DNA of 64,000 nucleotides from Clostridium beijerinckii (lineage in GTDB: Bacteria; Bacillota; Clostridia; Clostridiales; Clostridiaceae). A program made the translations under genes and the position numbers. This document shows, piece by piece, positions 34,343-42,977 of the stretch (the stretch's first letter is position 1; the number at the start of each line of letters is the position of its first letter). The notes under the pieces were generated by a model. It was not told the DNA's origin. It did not search any database and worked only from the letters and a program-made list of their open reading frames with translations. The stretch is from NCBI RefSeq assembly GCF_018223745.1, contig NZ_CP073653.1, positions 4,116,001 to 4,180,000 on the forward strand, read 5' to 3'.

Positions 34343-34924
34343 TTACTTCTTTGACCCTTGAGAAACAATTGTTGAGCCTATATCCTTTAACATAATGTTA
34401 AGATCTTCTCTTTCATTAACTGGTCCATTTCTCAAACCAGTAACAACAGGTACCTCTTTAACATCAAATTCAAGCAGCTCAAACATGTGTTTAGTATAAT
34501 CAATATACGACTTGAACAGTTCTGGATCTGGATTTCCCTGATTAAACGTAAGAATTAGTCTTTTTTCAGCTGCATTTTCTTCCTTGAAATATGGAGAGTA
34601 TCGTGGAGAAAATCGTGCAAACATCCTGTCAATGATGATCTTTCCTTGAGCACTCATCTGCATCATATAAATCGGCGAACCAAAAACAATGACATTTGCA
34701 CGGTCAATTGCATCATTAAGTTTTTGCATATCATCTTTGATAACACACCCCTGATCACCTTTATGGCAGGCCCAACATCCTTGACATGGTTTGATATCAA
34801 GATTATTAAAATCAAAGTATTGAGTTTCAATACCTTGTTCTTTCGCACCTTCGAGTATTTTATTTACTATCCAGGCAGTATTCCCTTCTTTTCGTGAACT
34901 AGCACTAATTCCGATTACATTCAT
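34343..34924 (-). CDS. Flavodoxin-family NAD(P)H reductase, iron-sulfur flavoprotein-like
   Basis: The FMN-binding loop is GISASSRKEGNTAWIV at the N-terminus. CQGCWACHKGDQGC gives a CX2CX2CX6C pattern close to that of iron-sulfur flavoproteins (Isf), so a 4Fe-4S cluster is possible. FGSPIYMMQMSAQGKIIIDR completes the flavodoxin fold. The ATG at 34924 has AAGGAGG six bases upstream. Another in-frame ATG at 34984 also has AAAGGAG and would add 20 residues. The promoter and two operators lie at 35014-35071. Confidence 0.88.
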   Translation of the reverse strand: MNVIGISASSRKEGNTAWIVNKILEGAKEQGIETQYFDFNNLDIKPCQGCWACHKGDQGCVIKDDMQKLNDAIDRANVIVFGSPIYMMQMSAQGKIIIDRMFARFSPRYSPYFKEENAAEKRLILTFNQGNPDPELFKSYIDYTKHMFELLEFDVKEVPVVTGLRNGPVNEREDLNIMLKDIGSTIVSQGSKK

Positions 34925-35013
34925 ACTTTTTCCTCCTTGCATATCTTTTATATCTATAATTTGTTTTGTACTTTCTGATTTCATTTTAAATTCTCCTTTC
35001 GTAGCAGATACTT

Positions 35014-35035
35014 TTTTGTTTACCTCTCAACAAAA
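35014..35035. promoter_or_regulatory. Operator box 1 of the flavodoxin gene
   Basis: TTTTGTTTACCTCTCAACAAAA, an imperfect palindrome. It overlaps the expected transcript start, 36 bases from box 2. The two boxes differ at one base in their centre. Confidence 0.7.
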
Positions 35036-35037
35036 TC

Positions 35038-35066
35038 ATCTTAACATCATTTTGTTTACCTGTCAA
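35038..35066 (-). promoter_or_regulatory. Promoter of the flavodoxin gene
   Basis: Leftward TTGACA at 35066-35061, 17 bases, TAAGAT at 35043-35038. The -35 is inside operator box 2, and box 1 lies just after the -10, so repressor binding would block polymerase. Confidence 0.75.
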
Positions 35067-35071
35067 CAAAA
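35050..35071. promoter_or_regulatory. Operator box 2 of the flavodoxin gene
   Basis: TTTTGTTTACCTGTCAACAAAA, the same palindrome as box 1. It is of a type often bound by TetR- or MarR-family repressors; which protein binds here is unknown. Confidence 0.7.
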
Positions 35072-35087
35072 TATCAACAATAAAAAT

Positions 35088-35116
35088 GCAGCCTATTACA
35101 AATATTTTTAGGCTGC
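35088..35116 (-). terminator. Terminator between repeat F and the flavodoxin promoter
   Basis: GCAGCCTA and TAGGCTGC arms; leftward it is followed by ATTTTTATT. It shields the promoter from transcripts coming through the repeats. Confidence 0.7.
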
Positions 35117-35128
35117 CTGTTGTTTCAT

Positions 35129-35416
35129 TATAGATATCCAAATTTAAAATTATATTTATGTGTGGCAAAACCGAAATTAGATACAAATTTGTTCCAGCGG
35201 ACTAGTGAAATTTTCGCTGGATAGTTCTAAGTGGAAGGTTGAACTCATTTCTGCATGCTCCAAAAACAAGTTTAGGGCAAGCAGAAAATGGAACAACCTT
35301 CACCTAAGAACTATCACAACTCAATTTCAAATGCCGCTTTCACAAACATGTATCTAATTTCTAGTATAATTCACAAAGATTAAAGTATAGGTATATCTTT
35401 TGGGTTGGATATCTAT
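35129..35416. repeat. Long-hairpin repeat family, copy F
   Basis: TATAGATATCCAA and TTGGATATCTATA bound 288 bases. The stem CCGAAATTAGATACAAATTT pairs with ATGTATCTAATTTCTAG. Inner arms GATAGTTCTAAGTGGAAGGTTG and CAACCTTCACCTAAGAACTATC are both near perfect. By the CTAGAAA rule this copy is read leftward. Confidence 0.8.
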
Positions 35417-35696
35417 ATAGATGAACATATTTACAAAGTTGCTAAAACTTTGAGCTCATATCTTCACTAGAAATCATAAATATATTTGTGTAGAAAACAT
35501 TTGAAAATGAGCTGTTAAAGGTTCTTAGCTGTAGATTGTTCCATTTTAGCTTGTCAAACTGAAAGTTGGAGCATGCTAAAGTGGATACAACCTGCTGCTT
35601 AGAACCTTCAGCGATATTTTCATAGCTTTTCGGAATCAAAATATTTATGATTTCGGTGAATTATATGCATAAATTCAGGTATCTAAAGTGCATTAG
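35417..35696. repeat. Long-hairpin repeat family, copy G
   Basis: It directly abuts F in opposite orientation and is the inverse of copy A without A's extra loop. The stem ACTAGAAATCATAAATATAT pairs with AATATTTATGATTTCGG. Core: GATTGTTCCATTTTAGCTT, GTTGGAGCATGCTAAA. Confidence 0.8.
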
Positions 35697-35703
35697 AACT
35701 AGT

Positions 35704-36903
35704 TTATTGTTCTTTAACGGAACTTTGCTTTCCTTGAAGCAGTTTTGCTGCAATAGCCGATACAATTGGAACTGTAAGTATAACTGCTAAGCTCCCGCAA
35801 ACAGAATTAAGAATATCAATTGCAACACCGTTTGAGTTAATCAATTGCCTAAACTGTACTTGATAGGAGTACATTAAAATAAAAGAGAAAATGGATTCAC
35901 CTAGGAATGCTAGGATAAGAGTATTACTCATAGTCCCCATCATATCTCGTCCAATATTCATACCTGAACTGAATAATTCACTAAAGGAAGCCTCCTGATT
36001 TTGCTTCTTTAGTTCATTGATTGAGGTAGCAATGGAAATAGCAATATCCATTACAGCTCCAAGTGAAGCAATAATAATACCTGTAAATAAAAGATCTTTC
36101 ACCTGCAGCTTGCTTTGTCCAGCAATGTTAAGCAATGCATCTGTATCTGAAGATGTATAACCAGATATTCCTAGAATCCTACTAAAAATAAGCATAATTA
36201 CAACTGATACAACAACACCTGCCACTGTTCCTAATACGGCAGACAAAGTTTTTCTATCAAAGCCACCTACTAAAAAGAGGGTTACGCAAGAAGTTACAAT
36301 GACAAGTAATATAGTTGCCAAGACATCAGATACACCCATGAAAAGTAATGGAACAAAAATAAATAATACCGTGGTCAAGGTAAATATTATCCCTAGCACA
36401 GAATGAAAACCGCGCCATCCACCTACTAAGCAGATTGCTCCAATAAAAAGACCTATAAGTACAAGTAAAGGAACAACACGATATGGTGCAAACATATAAA
36501 CATTTACGTATGATTTATCATCAGTAGATGTATTAACAGACACCACAATATCCTGTCCATTATGAAGAATAAAATTAGTATCATAATTAAGGGCATTATT
36601 AACCTTAAAAGTCTGTCCTTTATATTGCCCACTTTCTATAAGTACATCTACAATTTGTCTTCCAATGTAAAGCCCAGAAAACCCTGATGAATTTATTACC
36701 TGTTCATCAATTGAGACAACCTTACCCTTTTCATAATGTACTTCTCCACCAGCTCCTGAACTAAATGGATTATAAATAGGCGTATGTGAGCTAAAAAGTA
36801 TAGCCAGTATAATGTAAACAGACAAAATGGCAATAGATCCAATAATTTTGCCCCCTATTTTAATAGATGAAATCCAACCTAATTTTATATTCATAATATT
36901 CAT
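35704..36903 (-). CDS. YibE/F-family membrane protein
   Basis: A 399-residue protein with an N-terminal membrane helix (about 15-38) and an extracytoplasmic beta domain (about 50-150, EKGKVVSIDEQVI...GQTFKVNN.LNYDTNFILHNGQDIVV). Seven or so helices follow, with the YibE/F signatures VLGIIFTLTTVLFIFVPLLFMG and LLFTGIIIASLGAVMDIAISIATSINEL. The function is not known; transport is assumed. AGGAG is six bases before the ATG. Repeat G begins right after its stop codon. Confidence 0.88.
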   Translation of the reverse strand: MNIMNIKLGWISSIKIGGKIIGSIAILSVYIILAILFSSHTPIYNPFSSGAGGEVHYEKGKVVSIDEQVINSSGFSGLYIGRQIVDVLIESGQYKGQTFKVNNALNYDTNFILHNGQDIVVSVNTSTDDKSYVNVYMFAPYRVVPLLVLIGLFIGAICLVGGWRGFHSVLGIIFTLTTVLFIFVPLLFMGVSDVLATILLVIVTSCVTLFLVGGFDRKTLSAVLGTVAGVVVSVVIMLIFSRILGISGYTSSDTDALLNIAGQSKLQVKDLLFTGIIIASLGAVMDIAISIATSINELKKQNQEASFSELFSSGMNIGRDMMGTMSNTLILAFLGESIFSFILMYSYQVQFRQLINSNGVAIDILNSVCGSLAVILTVPIVSAIAAKLLQGKQSSVKEQ

Positions 36904-37014
36904 GCTATTCTCCTACTTCTATACTGCCTTATAAAAAGCAGTTTAATTTTATATGACAAACAGTCCAGTCAATATTAACTGAACTTTTGTCTTTTACTAA
37001 GTTATGCTTATTTA

Positions 37015-38673
37015 TTATTTCTTTGTAATAGTGTAGCTATCAATTAATGATTGATTACCAATTGTATAATCATTTGCTGCATAAGTCTTGATTGTAAATG
37101 TATCATCAGTGAAACTTACATATGAGTACGATGGAACATACCCCTGCCATCCAACAACACTAAATGAATGGTCAGCACTTCCGCCAATTGTATCATTATT
37201 ACCATTGTTGAAGTCATAATATTTACTTCCTGTACCTGAATCAAGAGTAAAGTAAACTGTTCCCTTAGGATTAGTTACACTGTCTGGATATTCTTTTTTT
37301 GCATAAGTAGCATTTGGATTTGTGGTACCTGGTACAGAAGCGTTGCTACTATTTTTCAAAGTTTCAGGAGCACCACTATTAGGATCAACAGCACTTCCAT
37401 TTAACATTTGTGCAGTACGAGTATAGTAGTGATCATGTCCTTGTAGTACAACATCTATATTGTATTTATCCATCATTTTTGTCCAAGTATTACGTATTGT
37501 TAAAACTGGATCATCAAGTTCATTTTTAGTATTGTGATTAGCTTCACTGTATGCAGATTGGTGCCATGTAGCAACCTTCCACTTTACATTTGGATTAGCT
37601 TTAATAGCCTCTGCTATAAATTGATCATGATCAGCAGTACCATAGTTATTTGCATTCAATACCAAAAATAATACTGGACCAGCAGTAAACCAATAGTCAC
37701 CATCATTTCCATATTGTGTAGCACCTAACTTACTTATATTAGGCTGATTGTAGTGATAGCCATAATATTCACCCATTTGATGATCATGATTGCCACAAAA
37801 AGCAGCTAAAGGCATATTTTGCATGTAATTCACTGTAGAATCAGGATTAAAGAAGTCCCTATATTGATACCATTGTCCATCAGATGAATTTGAGGGTTGA
37901 ACTAAGTAATTATAGTCGTTAATTTGATCTCCCATTGAAAAAAGGAAGTTTAAGTCCTTATTTTGAGTCACTAGTTTCAGCATATTATTCCAGCCTGTTT
38001 TATCATCATTTAAGTTCTTGTGACCACCTGTAGCATTAGATTTAGCAGTACCTTTAGAATTATCAAATGCACCAATTTGTGGATCACCAAAAGCAGCAAA
38101 CGTTACTTTATCTGTAGGTAGTGTAGTAATTGTATAAACTGGACTCCAATTGCCTTGTCCATCACTTACAGAATAAGAGTATTGTGTATCTGGATCTAAC
38201 CCTTTTACTTTCACTTTATTTGAATATTCGCCAGTTGGAGCACCTGCTGTTTTCTTCCCATTATAAACATCATCCCCATTATTAGCAGGAGTAGCCTTTC
38301 CATCAATATCTGTAAGGGCTGCCTCACTCTGATTAATAGATTGTGTAGCTTTTACAACAGTTTGTTCAGCATCCTGAATATCTGCAGAAGTTGGAAATTC
38401 TGTACCATTCATATTAGATGTACGTGAAATTTTTATTTGTGTCTTTCCAGAAGATTGTGTGAACCAAGCAAAATCAAGCTCTTTTGGGTCAGAACCAACA
38501 TTTGCATTAATATTATAAGGTCCTGTAACCTTAGGTAATGAAAAATTCTCAATACCTGATGTACCTGTAATTTCAGCATTAACGTTCCTTATAAAAGGTA
38601 TACTGACAGACGTAGCCATGACTGTAGCTACAGCAATTGGAAGAATGAATTTAACTTTTTTACTAATTTTCAT
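37015..38673 (-). CDS. Secreted purple-acid-phosphatase-like metallophosphoesterase
   Basis: This 552-residue protein begins with a signal peptide (cleavage after about residue 33, NVNA-E). A fibronectin-III-like PAP N-domain follows (about 50-185). The calcineurin-like domain carries metal motifs GDPQ (about 197), GDQ (248), GNHDH (294-298), WHQ (370) and GHDHYY (412). It probably removes phosphate from extracellular esters. The C-terminal part is beta-rich and likely outside the core. The gene lies between the YibE/F gene and a repeat-rich gap; no phosphate-regulator site was recognised. Confidence 0.92.
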   Translation of the reverse strand: MKISKKVKFILPIAVATVMATSVSIPFIRNVNAEITGTSGIENFSLPKVTGPYNINANVGSDPKELDFAWFTQSSGKTQIKISRTSNMNGTEFPTSADIQDAEQTVVKATQSINQSEAALTDIDGKATPANNGDDVYNGKKTAGAPTGEYSNKVKVKGLDPDTQYSYSVSDGQGNWSPVYTITTLPTDKVTFAAFGDPQIGAFDNSKGTAKSNATGGHKNLNDDKTGWNNMLKLVTQNKDLNFLFSMGDQINDYNYLVQPSNSSDGQWYQYRDFFNPDSTVNYMQNMPLAAFCGNHDHQMGEYYGYHYNQPNISKLGATQYGNDGDYWFTAGPVLFLVLNANNYGTADHDQFIAEAIKANPNVKWKVATWHQSAYSEANHNTKNELDDPVLTIRNTWTKMMDKYNIDVVLQGHDHYYTRTAQMLNGSAVDPNSGAPETLKNSSNASVPGTTNPNATYAKKEYPDSVTNPKGTVYFTLDSGTGSKYYDFNNGNNDTIGGSADHSFSVVGWQGYVPSYSYVSFTDDTFTIKTYAANDYTIGNQSLIDSYTITKK

Positions 38674-38955
38674 ATAATCTTACCACCTTCTAAATATTTT
38701 GTTCTTATATAAAGTTACTCCTTTTATTTTAAATACCAGTTAACTTATAGTTAATTTCACTTTAAATATTATAATTTACCTAAAATTACATATTTTTACT
38801 GGTATTACGTTAGTAAGACTACGTTACATACAATTTTATTACAAAGGGATTATAAAATTTCTGGTATAGGCCCACACAAAATTTTAACAATGGCAGATAA
38901 TCATTCTAGATATAAATCTAATTTATAGTTTTTATATCTATATAGATAAATCAAT
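38674..38955. other. Intergenic, upstream of the phosphatase
   Basis: AT-rich leader with no gene. GTTAACTTATAGTTAATTTCACTTT near 38748 contains a loose dyad, not interpreted further. Confidence 0.3.
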
Positions 38956-38958
38956 TAT

Positions 38959-39066
38959 AATGAGACCACTGAAAAAGTCCTCATATTTTTGTACAAATTC
39001 TTTGTCAAGAAGAGTAAAACACCAGAAGCTCTTCTAATAGCCTTATAACAACTTTTCAGAATGACT
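38959..39066. mobile_element. Possible small insertion-sequence relic
   Basis: CTGAAAAAGTCC near the left end and AACTTTTCAG near the right end are inverted partners, with AAGAAGAG...CTCTTCT inside. The ends resemble those of IS1182-like clostridial elements, but no transposase remains. Confidence 0.3.
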
Positions 39067-39120
39067 AACCTATAAAAGTGTACAATATCCCCAAATTAAT
39101 AATACTTTTTTGTCTTTCAT

Positions 39121-39382
39121 TGCCTCATTGTAAGCTAGATTTACACTATTAAATATATACAAAATAGAAAGCAGAAACATTTTTATGCAGCAGGCATTTG
39201 AAAATAAGCTGCTAAAAGTTCTTAATTGTAGGTTGTTCCACTAATGCTTGTCACAATGAAATTGGGAGCAAGCATTAGTGATGCAACCTGCAATTTAGAG
39301 CTTTCAGCGATATTTTCATAGCCCTGCGAAATAACAATGTTTCTGCTTTCGGTGGAATATCCCATAAATCTGTTTATCTATA
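39121..39382. repeat. Long-hairpin repeat family, copy H
   Basis: The stem AGAAAGCAGAAACATT pairs with AATGTTTCTGCTTTCGG, another copy-specific sequence. The core has GGTTGTTCCACTAATGCTTG and GGGAGCAAGCATTAGTG. The right end is TTTATCTATA; the left TIR is worn. Confidence 0.75.
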
Positions 39383-39400
39383 ATTTGAAAGAAAAAAATA

Positions 39401-39427
39401 CAGCCTATTCCAAGTGGAATTAGGCTG
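39401..39427 (-). terminator. Terminator of the MarR gene
   Basis: CAGCCTA and TAGGCTG with a further TTCCA/TGGAA pair; leftward a TTTTTTT run follows. Confidence 0.85.
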
Positions 39428-39445
39428 CTTATAGTTTTATTTTAA

Positions 39446-39928
39446 TTATTCAGATTTATCGGACTTAGTATCTATTCCAAGTTTATTTATTTCTGCGTCC
39501 AAATGCCTGCTATATTTTTCTATGAAGCCAAGCATAGCGTCAAATTGTTCATCAGTCACTTGTTCAAATACGACTTTATCTCGATCTTGAAACTCTTTAT
39601 GCAGCTTTTCATGGAGGTCATAAACTTTTTGCCCTTGTTCAGTGAGCCTAAAATAGATTTCTTTCTTATTATCTGGTTTCTGATAGCTTTCTATAATGCC
39701 TCTTTGTATAAGCTTCTTTGTCATTTTACTTATAGCTCCCCTAGTCATATAAAGAGACTCTGCAAGTTTTGTCACGTTGGACTCTACGTTTCTTCCAATA
39801 CATTCAATGTAATGTACTTCCGAGGGATTATATCCCTTAAGACTATCTTCCATCTTAAGTTTATTAAGCCAAGCCATCTTATTAAATACTTTCCTAAAAT
39901 CCATTAAGACCTGTTCTTGTTTGTTCAT
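39446..39928 (-). CDS. MarR-family transcriptional regulator
   Basis: A 160-residue winged-helix regulator. The HTH is VTKLAESLYMTRGAISKMTKKLIQRGIIESYQKPDNKKEIYFRLTEQG (about 52-100); the long N- and C-terminal helices form the dimer. GGAGG lies seven bases before the ATG. A perfect inverted repeat at 39991-40011 upstream suggests self-control. The target is unknown; the MFS exporter and flavodoxin gene 5 kb away are possible clients but have different operators. Confidence 0.92.
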   Translation of the reverse strand: MNKQEQVLMDFRKVFNKMAWLNKLKMEDSLKGYNPSEVHYIECIGRNVESNVTKLAESLYMTRGAISKMTKKLIQRGIIESYQKPDNKKEIYFRLTEQGQKVYDLHEKLHKEFQDRDKVVFEQVTDEQFDAMLGFIEKYSRHLDAEINKLGIDTKSDKSE

Positions 39929-39990
39929 GGCCTATCCTCCCACTTTTTGACGCATTAACAATATTATATTACTCTTTTGTTTCCATTTCA

Positions 39991-40011
39991 ACAATATCAA
40001 AATAATATTGT
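39991..40011. promoter_or_regulatory. Candidate MarR operator
   Basis: ACAATAT and ATATTGT, 7 bases apart, about 63 bases upstream of the MarR gene; another half site AACAATATTAT lies at 39957-39968. No gene in 40012-40275. Confidence 0.6.
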
Positions 40012-40275
40012 AAGAAATTGAACTATACGTATTCTAATGCATGACATTTAGGACAATATTCATTAACCATAATTTACACTTCCTCATAACATAATTTTAT
40101 ATTTAAAAATATTTTTTATGATTCAACCGTTTTTTATTCTTGCCAAAAACTACATGTATTTATGTTAAATATACTTTTTGCTAACTAAAATTTATATATT
40201 TATCTTAAATTCAATTTTAATTATATTCCATATCTCTGTATTAAAAAACTACTCTTAAAGTTAGATTCTTCATTT

Positions 40276-40938
40276 TCAGTTCTCAGAATTACCAATTATC
40301 TCGAGCAACTCACATGGCTTGTCTATAATGTAATCAGCACCTTTTTCCTTTAGAAGCTCTCTATCTCTAAATCCCCAGGTCACGCCTACACATTTAACTC
40401 CAGAATTTCTAGCTGTCTTTACATCTACTTCTGAATCCCCTACATATATTGCCTTATCAGTAGTAGAATCTAATTCCTTTAAAGCTTTAATCACTGTATC
40501 AGGGGCTGGTTTTTTAGCAATATTTGAACTTTCTCCAATTGCAACTTTTATATATTGTTCAAAATAAATCTTATTAAGCTCTTTTACTGCTGCATCAAAT
40601 TTATTAGAAACAATTGCAAGCTTATAGTTTTCCTTTGATAAAACATCTAAAAGCCCCATGATTCCTTCATATGCTTTAGTTTTATTTTGCATATTTTTTG
40701 AATAATGACTCCGAAAATCTGCAAGACATTCTTTATAATAAGCATTATTTAAACCATCAGGCACAGAAAGCTCCATTAAACGCCCAACTCCGTTTCCTAC
40801 AAAGCTTCTAACTTCTTCCTTTTTTCTAGATGGAAAATTATATTTTACTAATGCAAAATTCACACTATCAGCAAGATCTTCAAGAGTGTCAAGAAGCGTT
40901 CCATCCAAATCAAATATAACTGTATCATATTTCTTCAT
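40276..40938 (-). CDS. HAD-family phosphatase, phosphoglycolate-phosphatase-like
   Basis: A 220-residue enzyme with all four HAD motifs: DLDGTLLDT (about 9-17, nucleophile and acid/base Asp), VSNKFD (motif II), Lys in KKPAPDTV (motif III) and VGDSEVDVKTARNSG (motif IV). The cap is a helical C1 type. It likely hydrolyses phosphoglycolate or a sugar phosphate. The ATG at 40938 follows AAGGAG by nine bases; the in-frame ATG at 40962 has no such site. Confidence 0.92.
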   Translation of the reverse strand: MKKYDTVIFDLDGTLLDTLEDLADSVNFALVKYNFPSRKKEEVRSFVGNGVGRLMELSVPDGLNNAYYKECLADFRSHYSKNMQNKTKAYEGIMGLLDVLSKENYKLAIVSNKFDAAVKELNKIYFEQYIKVAIGESSNIAKKPAPDTVIKALKELDSTTDKAIYVGDSEVDVKTARNSGVKCVGVTWGFRDRELLKEKGADYIIDKPCELLEIIGNSEN

Positions 40939-41150
40939 AAATAGTATCTCCTTAAAAAACATATAAATTTTTATTTACAACTTATTGTTAGTTAATTATA
41001 ACAAAAATCAATTAGGAATAGAATTATACATTGAAAAAACATATATAAACAAAGTTTACAAACTCAAATAGATAGGGATTTTGGCCTTAACTCATCACTT
41101 GGCTAACTAGAATTTTAGATGTAGATTTATCATTGAAAAATATATACAAA

Positions 41151-41197
41151 GATAAAAGAGGTAATTTACATTTTTGCAGATTACCTCTTTTATCTTT
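41151..41197 (-). terminator. Terminator of the lipoprotein gene
   Basis: GATAAAAGAGGTAAT and ATTACCTCTTTTATC, a perfect 15-bp stem around a 14-base loop, nine bases after the stop codon. Confidence 0.85.
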
Positions 41198-41205
41198 ATA
41201 TTTTA

Positions 41206-41853
41206 CTATTCTCTTTTAACCTCATAAAATACACCTTCATCAAAATAAAGTAAAGTATTATTGTCCTTGATGAATAAAGTTATTTTATCTGATACATTTA
41301 ATTGCATAATAGAATCAGTACTAACACCTATTTTTGAAAGATTGGTCTTATACTCACTCGCCATATTATTTTGAGTTTTGTTTATCATCTTATATTGTGG
41401 ATTATTATAAGATTCATTACCAAAGGTCGCTAAGTTATTTGACAAACTAATCTTTAAACCTATTAGTGATGTTTTTTCACCAACAGATACCTTTGCATAT
41501 CCTGCTACTTTTTTGATTTCCCAATTACCATAAAATGATTTTTCATCATTACTAGTTTCTTTATCATTGTTTTGTGAACTAGAATTATTATTCGTGCTAT
41601 TATTGTTTTTCTCCACTGCAATATTTGTATCTTTGCTATCAGTAGATGAGCTAGCAGTATTATTTGTTTCAGTATTATTATCTGTATTTTTTGAATCACT
41701 GTTACTAGTAGTATTATCACTAGTATCTGTAATAGCCTCAGTAGTTGTATCATTATTGGTTTGGTTAGCATTATTTTGTGGTTTTTGATTTCCACAACCA
41801 CTTAATGTTACTAATATAGCTGCTACTGATAAAATAATTTTTATCTTTTTCAA
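41206..41853 (-). CDS. Lipoprotein with Asn/Thr/Ser-rich linker
   Basis: A TTG start at 41853 with AAGGAG seven bases upstream gives a signal peptide ending in lipobox LSGC. About 85 residues of low-complexity Asn/Thr/Ser/Asp follow. Then comes a C-terminal domain of about 100 residues (FYGNWEIKKVAGYAKVSVGEKTSLIGLKISLSNNLATFGN), a lipocalin-like start (GNW) seen in several clostridial lipoproteins. Function unknown. It is a single gene. Confidence 0.8.
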   Translation of the reverse strand: MKKIKIILSVAAILVTLSGCGNQKPQNNANQTNNDTTTEAITDTSDNTTSNSDSKNTDNNTETNNTASSSTDSKDTNIAVEKNNNSTNNNSSSQNNDKETSNDEKSFYGNWEIKKVAGYAKVSVGEKTSLIGLKISLSNNLATFGNESYNNPQYKMINKTQNNMASEYKTNLSKIGVSTDSIMQLNVSDKITLFIKDNNTLLYFDEGVFYEVKRE

Positions 41854-41993
41854 TTTTATTCTCCTTATTGGATTAACTTGTTGTATTTTAATACGAACAT
41901 ATTTTAACATAAACATACACGGCTTACAATTTTTATATTTACTCTAAATTGTAAATGCGCTTTTGTAATAATATTATAAAGTGTACATTATAG

Positions 41994-42027
41994 AAATAAC
42001 CTTCAGAATCTCTGCAGGTTATTTTTA
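41994..42027. terminator. Hairpin over the end of a decayed gene
   Basis: AATAACCT and AGGTTATT arms, T-rich on both sides. The stop codon of the leftward pseudogene lies in its loop. Confidence 0.6.
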
Positions 42028-42345
42028 TCTCTCCACAATTCTATCTTTAGGTCAACATTTTTCTTTCTAATAACTTTATGATAAGGTATTTTCTTTTTAG
42101 CCGCATAATCAGTTAATTCTATAGCAGTTATTTAACTGACTATAAACTTATTATAGTAAACTAGAAAGATTAATGAAAATTCATCTAGTTCAATATCTGA
42201 TATTATTTTTTGAATTTCAACTATTTTATCATTATTACAGATAATCTTTTTAGCAAATTTAAGATAACAGATGAAAACATAAGTCTCATATATACTATCT
42301 CATAATATAATTCAGTTTCTATGATATCGCCAGTTTCATTTTATC
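42003..42345 (-). pseudogene. Decayed leftward gene of unknown family
   Basis: The last 35 codons read AIELTDYAAKKKIPYHKVI and on to LWRDKNNLQRF before a stop. An in-frame TAA precedes that. Another 40 clean codons (KIVEIQKIISDIELDEFSLIF...) lie before it, and a segment with ETGDIIETELYYEIVY is found in a shifted frame further up. The codon use looks genuine. I do not recognise the family. Confidence 0.5.
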
Positions 42346-42436
42346 AATATAACCGTTAAAATTAATATATGTCATGACATTAACTTTATTTAATAGGAAA
42401 TAAGCAAGCCTAAATAAATCGCTTGGAGGTTAGAAT

Positions 42437-42973
42437 ATGGATATAGACTTATTAGAAAAACTTATAATTTTTCAGAAAAATAAAAATAATTTTATGGAAA
42501 TCTTATCTTATTTTAATTCAAAGATAAAATACCTAATCTATAAACTAAAATATCCCGAAGCTGAAACAGACCTTATCATATTTCTTTATGAATTAATTAC
42601 AAAGATAAATTTTGATAAATTTGTTTCTGGTGCAGATGCTTCAATGTATATAAAAAGATGTCTTAGAAATCAAGCAATTAGATTATCATATAAAGTCAAT
42701 CGTGATAATAATCTCCTCACCTTTAATTGTGATGATGAATCATTAGAATCATTTAATGAAAATAATTCTAGCAATGATTATTCAGATGTATTCTTTAATG
42801 ATTTAATTTCATCATTAAAACCTAGACAAAAACAAATTGTTTATTATAAATTCTATCTGCAGCTTTCAGATATTGAAATTGGTAAAATTCTTAAAATATC
42901 TAGACAATCTGTAAATACAGCTAAAAGAGTTTCTTTAAATCTACTAAAAACTAAGTTATATATGGAGGGATGA
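42437..42973 (+). CDS. UviA/TcdR-like alternative sigma factor
   Basis: A 178-residue sigma-70-type protein. Residues 20-90 are region-2-like (IKYLIYKLKYPEAETDLIIFLYELITKI...MYIKRCLRNQAIRL), and region 4 is at about 128-175 (LKPRQKQIVYYKFYLQLSDIEIGKILKISRQSVNTAKRVSLNLL). Size and spacing fit the TcdR/BotR/TetR/UviA group, which drives toxin or bacteriocin genes in clostridia. GGAGG precedes the ATG. A UviB-like holin gene begins four bases after its stop, the arrangement of the C. perfringens uviAB pair. Confidence 0.8.
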   Translation: MDIDLLEKLIIFQKNKNNFMEILSYFNSKIKYLIYKLKYPEAETDLIIFLYELITKINFDKFVSGADASMYIKRCLRNQAIRLSYKVNRDNNLLTFNCDDESLESFNENNSSNDYSDVFFNDLISSLKPRQKQIVYYKFYLQLSDIEIGKILKISRQSVNTAKRVSLNLLKTKLYMEG

Positions 42974-42977
42974 TATT

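Noticed and set aside
35442..35639. 65-codon frame in repeat G
   Set aside because: It is the same shadow frame as in repeat A and is confined to the repeat.
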